The position numbers were made by a program, and so were the translations under genes. The notes under the pieces were generated by a model that was not told the origin of the DNA, ran no database searches, and saw only the letters and a program-made list of their open reading frames with translations. 64,000 bases of DNA, from NCBI RefSeq assembly GCF_000143415.4, contig NW_003314270.1, positions 3,023,823 through 3,087,822 of the forward strand, in the 5' to 3' direction. The DNA comes from Selaginella moellendorffii. Lineage: Eukaryota > Streptophyta > Lycopodiopsida > Selaginellales > Selaginellaceae. Of this stretch, positions 1 to 11,629 are shown piece after piece (position 1 is the first letter of the stretch; the number at the start of each line of letters is the position of its first letter).

Positions 1-424
1 TTAGCACCGTGAGGATCCCAATCTCCACTGTTTTTATCGTCGGCCCTGGCACCGCTGCCCCCAGAAGCTCCCACAGCGAATTTCCACCACCAGGTCCTCC
101 TCCAAAGCCTCCGCCACCACCACCGCCGCCGCCTCCTCCACCACCTCCACCGAAGCCTCCAAATTCACCACCACCAGGCCAAAGCTACATTTTTTCTTAA
201 ATCTACCATTGCCGTTGCTGGGCTCTAGCTTTCTGGATTTGCTCCTGCTGCTGTTACTCTTACCCGAGGAGGCTGAGGAGGAGGAAGGATGAGGCTTGGT
301 AAAGCGCAGCCACGCGCGAAGGCCCTGGGTTTGATGGAAATCCCCCTCTTTTGCTGCTGCTGGCAGGATGGAAACGAGCACGAGCAGGCGATCGATTCGA
401 CAGCTCGGTGAGGCCGGAGAGCAT
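1..424 (-). CDS. Partial glycine-rich protein gene, 3' end cut by the window
   Basis: The minus strand opens with ATG at 424-422. It encodes a Ser/Arg/Ala-rich, acid-poor N-terminus that could be an organelle transit peptide. A possible donor (GTAAGAG) lies near 268. Beyond it, one frame reads a long glycine run (GGF and GGGG blocks, about 175-75) followed by a short hydrophobic tail that leaves the window. The exon structure is not certain because two frames stay open in the repetitive part. A decayed second copy lies at 35253-35420, upstream of the second kinase copy, so this gene and the kinase were duplicated together. I do not recognise the family. The evidence for a gene is the transit-like start, the glycine-rich stretch and the duplication. 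Confidence 0.4.
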
Positions 425-493
425 GGCGGCCACGAATCCACTCGTCACGAACTGGCTCTTTGCAGCAAACCTGGAAAAATAGATATCGAGAGT

Positions 494-888
494 TCACGGA
501 GAGTTGAACTCAGGCTGAGCTATGAAAGCAGATTTAAATAAACTCTCAAATACTAGATAATTATGTTGACTTTTGAGCTCGTGACTTAAAAAGTGGTCTA
601 GTCTCTGGGACAAGGGTCTCCCAAGTGGTGCAAGCTCGTGAGCTAAAAAGTGGTTCAGTCTCCAGTCTTTGGGAGAAAAGTCTCCCAAGTGGTCAATCTT
701 CGGGAGAAGGGTTTCCACCAACTAGAAGAGCTCTTTAAATTTAAACTTAAATTCACCATGTGACCAAGCACTTGTTTTCGGAGGTAATTTTCTGCTTCAA
801 ATATGTGGCTGCATTCAGTCTTCATCCCACAACAACTTTCGTACTACAGAATATGTTTATATAATTTTGAAACATCATATACTCATGT
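494..888. other. Spacer with imperfect tandem repeats
   Basis: There is no gene here. Between about 560 and 715, units built on 'gggagaagggtctcccaagtggt' variants repeat imperfectly about three times. A shortened version appears at 36030-36110 in the duplicated copy. The rest is the 3' flank of the receptor kinase. Confidence 0.5.
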
Positions 889-3201
889 TTAGCGAAATGC
901 AACTTTTGCTATCAAAGGAGCAGAACCCAAATCCAAATGCCCTTGCAACACTTCCACTATTGTCCTCATGGATGGCCGAGCATCAGCATTGTCTTGAATG
1001 CACCAAAGTGCAAGATGAACCATTTTCTTGGCCTGGTGATAGTTTTCACTGGCACTTGCTCTCACCCTCTCGTCAATCACTTCGAGAAAGTTCCCCTTCT
1101 CCACCTGGTTCACCACCCAAGTTGGAAAATACCAGCTCTCGTCCGGCTGAGTGTTGTCCCCAGAGTTCACAGCCTTTGAGAGATCAATGTTCCTGCGACC
1201 CCCAATTAGTTCCAAAAGTACCTTTCCATAGCTGTAAACGTCGCATCTCTTTGTAGCCATGAAATGTGTGAGCCATTCCGGAGCCATGTAGCCTGGAGTG
1301 CCCCGCATGGTCGTCATGACCTGCGTCTCGTTGCGGTTCTCAAGCAGCTTTGCCATCCCAAAGTCCGCCACCTTTGCGACAAACTCTGTGTCCAACAGAA
1401 TGTTTTGGGGCTTGATGTCCAAGTGCAGTATGGGCTCCCTGCATTCCTCGTGAAGATACACAAGCCCTTGAGCCATGCCAAGGGCAATGTCGATCCTCTG
1501 CTGCCAACTGAGCCATAAATTCTCTGAAGTTTGCTCGAAAAGCCATTTGTCGAGTGATCCATTGGGCATAAATTCGTAAACCAGCAGCCACTGTGTTGCT
1601 CCCTCGATGCAAAAGCCACAAAGTTTAACAATGTTTACATGACTTATGCCTCCAATTCCAGCAATCTCGGTCACAAACTGTTTTGCCCCTTGCGTTCCAC
1701 TGTAGTCAAGCTTCTTGACTGCCACAACTCTACCATCACTCAAAACTCCTTTGTAAACTGATCCATATCCCCCAGCTCCCAGCTTTGTGCTATATCCTTT
1801 TGTCGCAGTATCCAATGTCGTATATGAGAATCTCTGAGGCAAACGGCCTTGCATACTAGCCAACAATGCTTCAATCTCCTTTGCCGGATTGAACTTGAGC
1901 TTGCGCTCATTAAACGCAAGAGCACATACCGCTAGGAAGCATAGGAATATCACTGTGGAAGTCATGGTAAGAGTTATAATGTAAAGTTTCGGTTGATGAT
2001 GAGCCTTCAGAGTTTTGATGATAAGAGTTATGTTTTTGGTAGTGTCATCTTTGTAGAAGCTCCCATATATATCATACGAAATGAAGAAGCAGTCCTTGGT
2101 ATCGCCATTGAAAATAAGTGACATACACCTGCTACAATTCATAACAAAGCAGGCTTCTGTGCACTTGTGTAGAGAGGAATTCCTTTGGTTGGGCTGCATG
2201 AATTCAGTTCTATAATATCCAATACCAGAAAACTTGTGTTTCATCACAATGTAGTTACGATATTGTTGTCTGAGGAAGTCAAATTTGGAGCAAGAACTTA
2301 CATCAAAATTCGAAGTGTGTAAGTCACACATATGATATTTATCGTGATATTTATCACCCCTCAAGCAGCTGCAGCTTCCATTGTCGGCATTGCAGATCTC
2401 ATATCGAGAACAAGCCTTACATGCAGGATTTCCTGGCCATGATTTTATCTGGTTTGTATAGTCCGTTAGATGAATGTCTTTAATCCATTGATTTCCTTCA
2501 TACTTGTAAGATATAATGCTCCCATCTGAGTCAAATTGCAAGAATGGCAAAAGAGGAGTACTTGATTCAGTTGAAGTCCTTAATGATAGCTGCTCACAAT
2601 TATTGGAGAGTGTCAAATTGCTCCGAGTGTACTGAAGAAATGTTGAGGTTGAGCCTTCACATGTAGAAGTAAATCGCCACGCTTGATATGCTTGGTGTTG
2701 GAATTGTCCTTCTCGTTCAAGTTCACTGGGAGAAATCCAAAACAGTCCCTCATCTTGGACAATAACAAGAGTCTCATAGTCGTTGCTCATTATGCCCATC
2801 CCTGTTTTCAGAATTTGGGTTGGGAGGAGAAATTCTGAGGGAAAATCGAAACTTTGCCACACACTGCCGTTGTAAGAATAAATGAGGACATTTCCAGAGT
2901 TTTGTAACACTAGGGAAGCTGCATCTTCTAATGGAAATTGAATGGATAAAGGATAGATTGAGCGATTCATATGCAATAGCAGGTATTTTCCTTGATCGTG
3001 TGATGCAAGTGAGAAATTCCCATTGTCACTGACAATATCTTTGCCCCCGGCCTTCACGATTTCGAAGCCTTCAGTGGTGTTCATAAAAACTGAATAATTT
3101 CTATGATTGTTGCCTGGCAATTGCCAGTCAGGTGGAAGCTCATACCTCATGCCCATGAGAATCATAGGGAAAAGAAATAACAGCACCACTACTGTGTCCA
3201 T
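889..3201 (-). CDS. G-type lectin S-receptor-like Ser/Thr kinase (SD2-5-like)
   Basis: An intronless 770-codon frame starting at ATG 3201. It encodes a plasma-membrane receptor kinase. Residues 1-20 form a signal peptide. A degenerate B-lectin region carries the WQSFDFPSEFLLPTQ signature at 115-129. A Cys-rich EGF-like stretch spans about 256-280 and a PAN/apple-like region about 304-385. One transmembrane helix lies at 406-430. The kinase runs from 473 to 757, with the Gly loop GAGGYGSVYKG (475-485), Lys496, HLD (593-595) in place of HRD, DFG (613-615) and APE (640-642). The catalytic loop therefore makes it a non-RD kinase, as in many SD2-type immune receptors. All catalytic residues are present, so it is probably active. 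The ligand cannot be read from sequence. Several N-x-S/T sites lie in the ectodomain. A broken second copy lies at 36255-38563. Confidence 0.93.
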   Translation of the reverse strand: MDTVVVLLFLFPMILMGMRYELPPDWQLPGNNHRNYSVFMNTTEGFEIVKAGGKDIVSDNGNFSLASHDQGKYLLLHMNRSIYPLSIQFPLEDAASLVLQNSGNVLIYSYNGSVWQSFDFPSEFLLPTQILKTGMGIMSNDYETLVIVQDEGLFWISPSELEREGQFQHQAYQAWRFTSTCEGSTSTFLQYTRSNLTLSNNCEQLSLRTSTESSTPLLPFLQFDSDGSIISYKYEGNQWIKDIHLTDYTNQIKSWPGNPACKACSRYEICNADNGSCSCLRGDKYHDKYHMCDLHTSNFDVSSCSKFDFLRQQYRNYIVMKHKFSGIGYYRTEFMQPNQRNSSLHKCTEACFVMNCSRCMSLIFNGDTKDCFFISYDIYGSFYKDDTTKNITLIIKTLKAHHQPKLYIITLTMTSTVIFLCFLAVCALAFNERKLKFNPAKEIEALLASMQGRLPQRFSYTTLDTATKGYSTKLGAGGYGSVYKGVLSDGRVVAVKKLDYSGTQGAKQFVTEIAGIGGISHVNIVKLCGFCIEGATQWLLVYEFMPNGSLDKWLFEQTSENLWLSWQQRIDIALGMAQGLVYLHEECREPILHLDIKPQNILLDTEFVAKVADFGMAKLLENRNETQVMTTMRGTPGYMAPEWLTHFMATKRCDVYSYGKVLLELIGGRRNIDLSKAVNSGDNTQPDESWYFPTWVVNQVEKGNFLEVIDERVRASASENYHQAKKMVHLALWCIQDNADARPSMRTIVEVLQGHLDLGSAPLIAKVAFR

Positions 3202-3844
3202 GTGTTGGCCAAAGTAGAGATAATGTGTGAGAAACTCTGGATAGGACCTTGAAATAAATCACACCGAAGTCAGTCGTGCTGCATGGGACTTCTACCTTGA
3301 CTCGGTGTAGGTTGGTGGTGGAGACAGCGTAAGAAATACGTTGTGATGGGATGCAACAGCATCTACCTTTCATCCCATTCTAAACAGTCTAACAAAGGCA
3401 TTTGGTTCTAACTCCATGTGATGTAGAGAAGAACAAAAAAGGTTTGGTTCTTACATTGTGAGGTTTAAGTGTATGACTACGATGCTGTATATTAATATTA
3501 ATATAATGAGATTTTGGTAATTATTAGATTAATTTCAATCTAAACTACTCGCTCATGTATATAAATTAGGGTTTTTGGGCTAATTAATATACACATTTTT
3601 TATATTCCTTTTCCATATTTTATACACTCACATTGGTGGAGGTAAAAGGCATTTTTTATTGTCCCAAGGAGTGTTTGGATTTGGGATTTTGGTTTAGATC
3701 TAGCTTTTGCATTGTTTTTCATTTCCTTTTTTTTTGTTATTTTCTTTTGAGATTTTAGTTTAGATTTAGATTTTGCATTTTTTAAATCTCCTTTTCCTTT
3801 TAGCTTTTTTCATTTCATTTCTTTTGCTCTTTTCTTTTCATTTA
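3202..3844. other. AT-rich spacer upstream of the kinase
   Basis: No coding signal. This should hold the kinase promoter on its left side. The right part (3480-3840) is T-rich and low in complexity, and it leads into the gypsy relic. No LTR could be recognised for that relic. Confidence 0.4.
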
Positions 3845-6111
3845 TCTTCATGGCAGAGTAGCAGTCTCCTCCTTCTTTGACTTTGGAGTAGCAGTTAGTG
3901 CAATTGCTCAATGCTATGCGATTGCAATTGACCAACCAAACTCAATTGATGGCGGTATTTATGGCACATAGTACAACTCCTCTTGCTATTGGTGCCAATC
4001 CTTGCATTAGGCTGGAGTTTTTTCATGGGAATCCTAGGGATGATGTGTATTATTAGTTTAATCACTTCACGGTGATTACCACATATCATTCTTGGGATGA
4101 TAAGTTTCCCACATGTTTCCAAGGGACAACATTGTAATGATACAATGGTTTAAGTGCAACCATTTGTGGGGATTGGAGTATTCTCTCGGACATCTTCAAA
4201 TACGCATTAGACATACTGATGATTGTGATGATGCCTTCTAACAATTGCATCATCTTCATCAAGGACCATATGAATCGATGATGCAATTTGGCATTCATTT
4301 CCAAAGTCTCTTGCTTTATGCAAAGCTAAATATGTCGGAGTGGATCAAGTTAAGAATGTTGTGGCTAACACTTTGTCAAGATCTTGTAAGACTTATGCAT
4401 GCACTTGCTCCAACCACCCTTGATGATGCTTTTCACTTGGCATAATGTTATGAGACCTCGCCACTTTCACTTCTCGCTGCACATCCTTCAGTTCCACTTT
4501 CTATGGGAGATGGTCCTGTTCCAATAAAGGTTGATGCTGTTACTGCTCGAGTTCAAGGACAGGGGTGAGAACATGGTCATCGCTATGATATGTGCTGTTG
4601 GGCATGTGATGAAGTTGGTCACACTTATCAATGTTGTCGGTGTTTTTCAGATTAGCAGCCTCTATTTCTTGGATGGAGACCTTGGTGTCAACAATATCCT
4701 ATTGGTGTTATTGTAGTGAAAAGTTTGGATAACCAAGATGCATTCGGGAAATGAGGAGTTGCACGAGTAACGAAGAGACCTTGCGTAAATAAGTCAGTGA
4801 TTCTTCTATCTTTTTTTCAAGAGTATTATCAAAGGGTTCATTGGCACCAGTTCATCTAGTGTTTGCTTTTCAAGCTTATTTTTATAACATGAGATTTCCT
4901 ATTATTCTCTCAGTATTGGTTGATACAGGTTTAAGTTTATTTTTTACTACTTGACCTATTGCCACACGTTGCCGTCTACATTTACATTGTGCGGTAGAGC
5001 TAGTTTTTATTCTTTATGGCAATGGCTGTACATATGCATATGCACAGGATGAAGTAGACCTAATTGTGCATATGGGTGATCTCGAGTTTGAGTTGCAGTC
5101 ATTGCGGGTGGTGCCAAGTCAAACTTTTGATCTCATCCTTGGTATAGATTAGTTGCAATGTATTCATGCTAAATGTGACTTTGAAGTTTTTCCCTCTTAT
5201 CTTATACTTCCTTATATTTTATCCATTCCTTTCACTTTCATACCTTTTCGTCCTTTTGCTTCCATTATTTTTATCTCCCCATTACTTCCTTCTATGTTTC
5301 CATCTTGTTCTGCTCTTCTCTTTTCCAATCCCTCTGATAGTTTTTGTGTTGTAGCAATTAACTGGCTCATGAAGAAGTATACCAATTTCTTTGAATTTAA
5401 CCTATTGTCTGGGGCCAAGATTGCCATACATCATCTGATTCTAGCTGGGGATGCTCATTCAATCAAGGTTCCTATTCATCATTGGTCATCCAAAGAGATC
5501 AAGATTTTACGTGTAAATATCAAGGAGATATTGGAAAATGAAGCCTGATGGGATTATTTGTTTTTGCATCGTTTGTTAAACAAAGTGATGATCTCAGATG
5601 TGTACCCTCTTCCTCACACTGCTGATCTCTTGGATCATATAGAGAGAAGTTGTTAGTTCACTAAGCTAGATTTTGCTTTTAGGTACTGGCAAATACTGAT
5701 GGCTGAAGAAGATATTCCTAAGACTACTTTTCATACACTATTTGGTTTGTATAAGTTTTTAGTGATGCCGTTTGGTTTAAACAATGCTCCAACAACTTTT
5801 TAGCAGATGATGGATGAGGTTCTTTGCAATATATTGGAGGTGACTGATAACTTCATTGATGATATCTTAATCCATTTGTAAAGTATATGGGAAGTTGGTT
5901 TAAAGCTAAAGCAGTCGAATTGCATATTTGGGTATAAGGATATGACTTATTTTGGGTACCATATTTTTCATGAGGGTTTGTAAGTTAATCTTGACAAACT
6001 TGTTGATATTCTAAAGTTCCTTACTCCAAAGTGTGTGATTGATGTGCAACACTTCTTGGGCAAAGTGCAGTATCTCAATTGTTTTGTGGATTATCTTTCT
6101 GATCACATTTC
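3845..6111 (+). mobile_element. Decayed Ty3/gypsy LTR retrotransposon (gag-PR-RT relic)
   Basis: The frame is broken by many stops, but gypsy domains appear in the canonical order. A gag-like segment lies at about 4000-4445. A CCHC zinc knuckle (C-x2-C-x4-H-x4-C) is encoded near 4595-4640. An aspartic protease with LVDTG is near 4918-4935 and a second ILGID-like motif near 5140. Reverse transcriptase segments follow at 5590-6090: a YPLP start, [18 protein letters not shown] in place of the usual YxDD, and a connection region ending in an FLGxxQYL-like motif. No RNase H, integrase or LTR is visible. The relic stops abruptly at 6111, where the outer LTR element begins, so it was the older insertion target or a deletion junction. 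Inactive. Confidence 0.85.
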
Positions 6112-6996
6112 TATAAGTGACTAATTTTTCCATTCTACTTTAGTCATTTAACCACACCTTCAACCACTTGGAGGAGTCTCATTCACAACCTCCATAAATC
6201 TTATTCAGAACTTGAGGCTTGTTAGCCTTGAAAATGGCATCCATGCCACTCAACCTTTGCACTTGGTCCAAGTGCTCCATGTGTCTGATCCCATGATCAA
6301 CACCCCAAGATACCACTGACATATCAGCCCATTACGCTAAGGCCATGCCCATTCACCTTGGTCACACCAGTGGTCTGACATCATTTACATCACAATCCCG
6401 TTTCTCACAGATTGTGCCATCCATCCATGAGTGATCATCCCAGATCCACTCCTTAGCACCTTTAGGATGCCTATAGACATGGGGTACAGCCTTCCCCAAT
6501 ATTTCTGTTATAGTCCCCACCAAGTCCCTCTTCTGTCCATGGCCGTGTTCACCAACACTACCACTAGGACAAAGCCCACAAACCTGACCACTAAGTCCCA
6601 TTGTCCTTTAGGATTTCCTTACCACATGACTATATCCTTAGTCACTATGCCAGAGGACTACTCCTTTTTCCACAGTCTGAGACTTTGGGACAACATTTCG
6701 GAACACTGTGGCCTTATGCGAGCTTTGTGAGTACTCTCCCTGCCTTCCACCTTTGGGTGCTCTAGGAGCATTGACCATTTGATCTCCCAGGGGAACTAGA
6801 GCCGGCTTTTGAACACTTCACCAAGCTACCCCACTTGTCAGTCTGTATTCACTCTAGCCTTGGACTTCTTAGTGGTTATCTCATCACCCAACACCTGGGT
6901 ACAGCCTTCCTAGGCCAAACTAGCTCTACTGGGGCTAAATTTGCTCTACTGGGGTCCAACCCCCACACTTTCCCTACTATACTTTTGGAATCCTTT
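6112..6996 (-). repeat. Truncated 3' LTR of the outer element
   Basis: This aligns, inverted, with the 3' half of the complete LTRs at 11630-13180 and 32352-33848. After the conserved 'tactatacttttggaatcc' at about 6990 the homology jumps straight into internal sequence (compare 31930-31990 inverted). The minisatellite-bearing 5' half of this LTR has therefore been deleted. Confidence 0.75.
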
Positions 6997-9900
6997 GTAG
7001 CCCCTCGACACCTTGTTTTGCATGTGTTGTGCAAATTTCACTTTCCCATTCTAAGAAGTTCTTTATTTGAGGGCACTATCATCTTTTTTTATATTTCGTG
7101 CCACTCTAGACACTAAGTTCCATTCTTACATAATTTGCACTAGGGTTATCCATAGCCTTATCATTTGGTTACCTTGTTGCCCCCTCCTTTGGAACTTTCA
7201 CCTTTGCCAAATTAGAACATTTAAAAATCCATCTTTGGAAGCACATTTTCTTTCCCACAATCCATTAGCATCCAACACATTAATGTTCCTTAGCTAACTT
7301 TGCCATTTGGATTCCTTCCAATGAATCTTATGGCCCAAACTTGGCCACTAGTCTTTAGCTTCTATTCGTTGATTGTTGCACCAAGTAACAAAGGATTACT
7401 ACCTCCATCCTTAAGGCATTCGTTCCGTTCCATGACAAAGGCTCCACTTTATCAAGTTTAGAGGGTGCTCACCCCTAATAAGTCTTTTTAGCATTCTCTG
7501 TTATAGGCTTTATCCATAGCCCAACTTTCTGACCCTTCCATGGGTCTTTCTTAAAGATTACTTCCTTGGACTCATTATGCCATTGCATTGACACAACTCA
7601 TTTTCTTTATATGTTCTTCCCACTTGGTCACCTTGACCAAGCCACACTATCATCAATAGTTCAAATCAACACTTTGAACTAGGAACTTTATTCCTAAACC
7701 TTATAAGGACATTGTCCTTGTTTTAGCCATAAGATCACCTAGTGATTTCACTTGAACCTCATAAGGACTTTATCCTTGTTTTAGCCATAAGATCACCTAG
7801 TGATTTCACCACCCCACACTTGGTGGTGCACCCAAGCTAACCCTTCCGGCTAAAGGTCTATAGCAACTAAGACTGAGTGTCCCCATTTCTGTAGCGCACC
7901 TTATCTCTCTCCCCTTAAGTTAACTGGAAAAGGGGCAATTGTTTGATGAGAGAGCCCTTAGTGGCTATTTTATCCTCATTTATCCCCCAAGGTTCCAAGG
8001 ATCCACTGTGACAATATATCCAAATTTCATCCCATGATCACATGCGCTACACTCACCCCCCCTTCAGAGATGTCAATGTCTTCATTGACTATTGACTAGC
8101 AACCCCTACTGAGCCAAGGGGAACCAGCACCTCCATTTCCACACTCAATCTACCAATCTTTCCATTGTGTAGACTAGCTATTCCATGTGAGGCAATTAGT
8201 CATCCACCCGTACCGCAGTCTCACGGTGGATACCTTCGTCCGTGGATACTCCACATAAGAGGAAGGACGTACGTATGGATGCCCAATACGTACGATTTCA
8301 AATTTAGGGGTAGGAATATACCTTGTTCAAGGGTATATTATACTTTTAAATAGCCACTAATCAATGGGAATCGAACCCGTGCCATTTGCTCTGATACCAA
8401 TTGTAGCGCACTTTATCTCTCTCCTCTTAAGCCAACTGAAAAAGGGGCAATTGCTTGATGAGAGAGCCCTTAGTGGCTATTTTATCCCCATTTATCCCCT
8501 AAGGTTCCAAGGATCCACGGTGATAGTATATCCAAATCTCATCCCATGATCACATGCGCTACAATTTCATTCACCACATTCTTAGTGCCACTTGCACCAA
8601 AGTGTTCAAGTTAGATATGTCGAATTTTCATACTAAGCAATTTAACTGTGTATCATGACTTTGGGGCATCCCCCACTTGGCGGTGTGCCCAAGCCATTCT
8701 CTTTACTAAGAGTCCATAGCCATCGAAAAATAAGTGTCCTCATATTCCAAATTATCACCACACTCTAATGAGTTGAGACTCGAACCCAAGCAGTAGAGGG
8801 TCGGAACTCAAACCTAACCTCTATATATGCATTTACGGAAGGCATCACCCAAGATGCATAGCGTGACTCCTCATGCTAGTGCACCATTTTATACTTAAAG
8901 CACACCATAGATCACAGCTTAGAAACCTAATTCCTCCACATTGTTAAGTCCTTTCACTTGACAAGTCTGTGACTATGCATAGACTCCTCCATGCTTAGCC
9001 CCATAAGCCACCCTTTTTTGAATTAGCACCTTCAACTAGGGTATATATTCCCCCGACTTGCCAATCTCACCTAACAAGTCATCCAACCACCATAACATAG
9101 TTTATGCATAAGTGTGAAAGTCCTTAACCATCAACTTTCGTTCAAAGCCCTCTCTTTAAACACTCTGGAACTACTTTCTTAACCTTGATAGCTTTACCTC
9201 ATTGCAAGTTTCAAGATTACGCTTCTGCTGTGCCACTTTGATTTCACACATTATATGAATCATTTACCCTTGGCTTTCTAGGTATTTATCTACCTAAAAT
9301 TGTTTTTAGGAACCTTCAAGGAACTTTGTTCCTTAACTTGCTAAGACCTTTCCTTTTTGCAAGCTTTTTAATTACCATATGGTCTAATATGGATAATTCT
9401 ATATTTTAGACTCTTTATGGCATCACGGTTACTAATAACAACTCGTTCGAGCCCCCACTTGATTCTCCACTCCCAACTTACATAACCACCCTTGATTGTG
9501 CCTTTTGATTCCTATGGTTCGGTTCTATCCCTTTATTATTTATTTTTTGGCCTCATATGTTTCCTTCTGTTATTTTCCTCTAGACTAGAAGGATATTTTT
9601 GCACTTTCTACCATGCCTTAGCAAGTATTCATAGGGATAAACCTACCTAATAGCGTAGGGAGTGGTTCTTTAATTTGGGTATACTCACCTTGTAATCTCA
9701 CACACCGGGATTAACATTGTTATTTATAGGCCTTATATATCTATCATTAGCCTTGCCAAAATCCTTTTTTTGGATTTGTCTAATTTAGGTAGACGGATTT
9801 TTCCCATTTCCGCAACCTTGGACATTTGAATACCACTTCCTATCCATCATTTGTTAGGGATATACTCCCTTGGGCCTTATTTAATGCTCTCATGACACGA

Positions 9901-11353
9901 AATACCACTTCCTAGTGTTTTAGAATGTTTATGTGTCTCTGTGATGGCTTTCTTTGACAATGAGCATTCCCTTTCCGACATTGACTTACTATATTGCAAT
10001 TAATTTATCCCCTATAAGGGTTATGTCTAACTTCTTTATCCCAATAAGGTAGTTACCTTTTACCAGTTTAATCCATAATTTTGCACTTTTTGCTTAGTTG
10101 CTTCATAGTTGTCAAGTCTTACAACTCATTGCTAGTGCTTCCACACCTCCATCATTATTTGGGTCACCACACTCCAACTGCATGCTTTCCAGTTTAGGCT
10201 ATGCCATTCCCATTTCCCTTAGTATTCCTTTGGGAAGGGGTTCTCATGAACCCGCCAACTTAACCTTAAAGCATCACGCTTTGGCACATTCAGTGTCTCC
10301 ACATTATTGGCTCTATGAACCTACTTTCATGACACTTTTTACTTGTGTCTAGGTCTTTGCCAAGATTAATACAGTTGCTTCTCATGCCAACTATTCATTA
10401 ACACTGCACTATAGAGTTTACACACAACTTTGTGTTAAAGTTGTTTTCTTTTGAGAATCTCTTTCCCATAACTTTAGCATGGCACATTCTGCCATCAATG
10501 AGATACCCACTATTCTCATACTCGGATCTTATGATACTCCCCATCTTTTGTGGGGCAAAATGCACCTTAGTCCAAATGCTGCTACCAATCCTTTAGGACC
10601 ATTCATTGACTTTACTTGAGTCATCCAACATTTTAGACTTGCTAATTCAATGATCTGTAAAGTTCTATTTTTGAGGTGCCAGTTCACTAGAATACAACTT
10701 CTTGTATTCATGTCCTACTCATAAGGTTCATCTTTGCAAGTATTACTTCAACACTTGATTATTTTCCGTTCTCTGTAGGCTACCTTTGCCCCTTAGGACT
10801 ATCTGCCCATATGATAAGAATACCAACTCATCCTTTGAGCACACCCTCAACTCTTTGGGTTTGTTCCAGCATTTATAAAAGGGTAACCCTGGCTACCATT
10901 TCAAGGACTGGTGTCCTCATTTGTATTTAACCTCTCACGGTCATTAATTCCTGTCTCAAATTCATGAACACCAGCCTTAATTATATGAGGATAATTGTGT
11001 GACTCCTTTATTGTTTTGGAGTCTCTATCTTTCCTATGATCCCAACTATAATTGTTTACCACAATTACATTAGCCAGTTTGCTAAGTCAAACACTCATCT
11101 GGATCACATCCTCAATTCTCTGAGGAAAACTTTATATTGTTCCCAAGATCCCAAAGTCGTTCCATTATTATCTTTTTTCTATCCACCATCTCACCTATAA
11201 GTTCACACATGAACTGTAGTGGAGAGCCATGTCTTCCCGACTTGCTACTCCTCAAGGATAGACCCACTCCTAGGACCTTTCAATGCCAACATTAGTGGTA
11301 ATATACTTGAGCACCAATAAAAGTTAGACTAAGGAATAACTTTAATACCAAAT
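6997..11353 (-). mobile_element. Internal region of the outer LTR element (non-coding)
   Basis: Inverted homologue of the nested element's internal region. It holds no open frame of note and is riddled with stops on both strands. It lacks both the solo LTR (uninterrupted equivalent near 9341-9353) and the 13.4-kb DNA element that sit in the nested copy. It has its own TRIM insertion at 7890-8563. A local duplication at about 7690-7800 repeats a roughly 55-bp segment ending in 'aagatcacctagtgatttcac'. Confidence 0.7.
7890..8563 (-). mobile_element. Complete TRIM (terminal-repeat retrotransposon in miniature)
   Basis: Two 162-bp direct repeats, 7890-8051 and 8402-8563, each begin TGTAGCGCA and end TGCGCTACA. 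They flank 350 bp of non-coding DNA. On the minus strand the upstream repeat is followed by TGGTATCAGAGC (complement at 8388-8399), an initiator-Met tRNA primer-binding site. The downstream repeat is preceded by a purine tract (complement at about 8052-8068). The target-site duplication ATTTC is perfect (7885-7889 and 8564-8568). The homologous uninterrupted site is seen in the nested element near 17640-17655. It has no coding capacity and would need another element's enzymes to move. Confidence 0.92.
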
Positions 11354-11629
11354 TGTAAGTGACTAATATTTTTATTCTATTTTAATCACTTAACCATACT
11401 TCCAACCACTTAGAGGAGTCTCATTCACAACCTCCATAAGTCCCATTTAGGACTTGTGGCTTGTTAGCCCCGAGAATGGCATTTATGCCATTCAACTATT
11501 GCACTTGGTCCAAGTGCTCCACGTGTCTGATCCTATGATCAACACCCCAAAGTACCATTGACATATCAACCCGTTACGCTAAAGCCATGCCCATTCACCT
11601 TAGTCACACTAATGGTTCAACATCACTTG
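11354..11629 (-). repeat. Outer element 5' LTR, left fragment
   Basis: Inverted LTR terminus beginning TGTAAGTGAC. It ends with ACTTG (11625-11629), which is repeated at 33849-33853. The sequence continues at 33854, so this LTR was the insertion target of the nested element. Confidence 0.88.

Noticed and set aside
867-1256. Plus-strand ORF opposite the kinase C-terminus, repeated at 36265-36603
   Set aside because: Antisense shadow of the kinase coding sequence and of its pseudogene copy.
8380-8402. tRNA gene (TGGTATCAGAGC and a GGGTTCGA-like box on the minus strand)
   Set aside because: It is the TRIM primer-binding site next to an LTR. No cloverleaf can be drawn.
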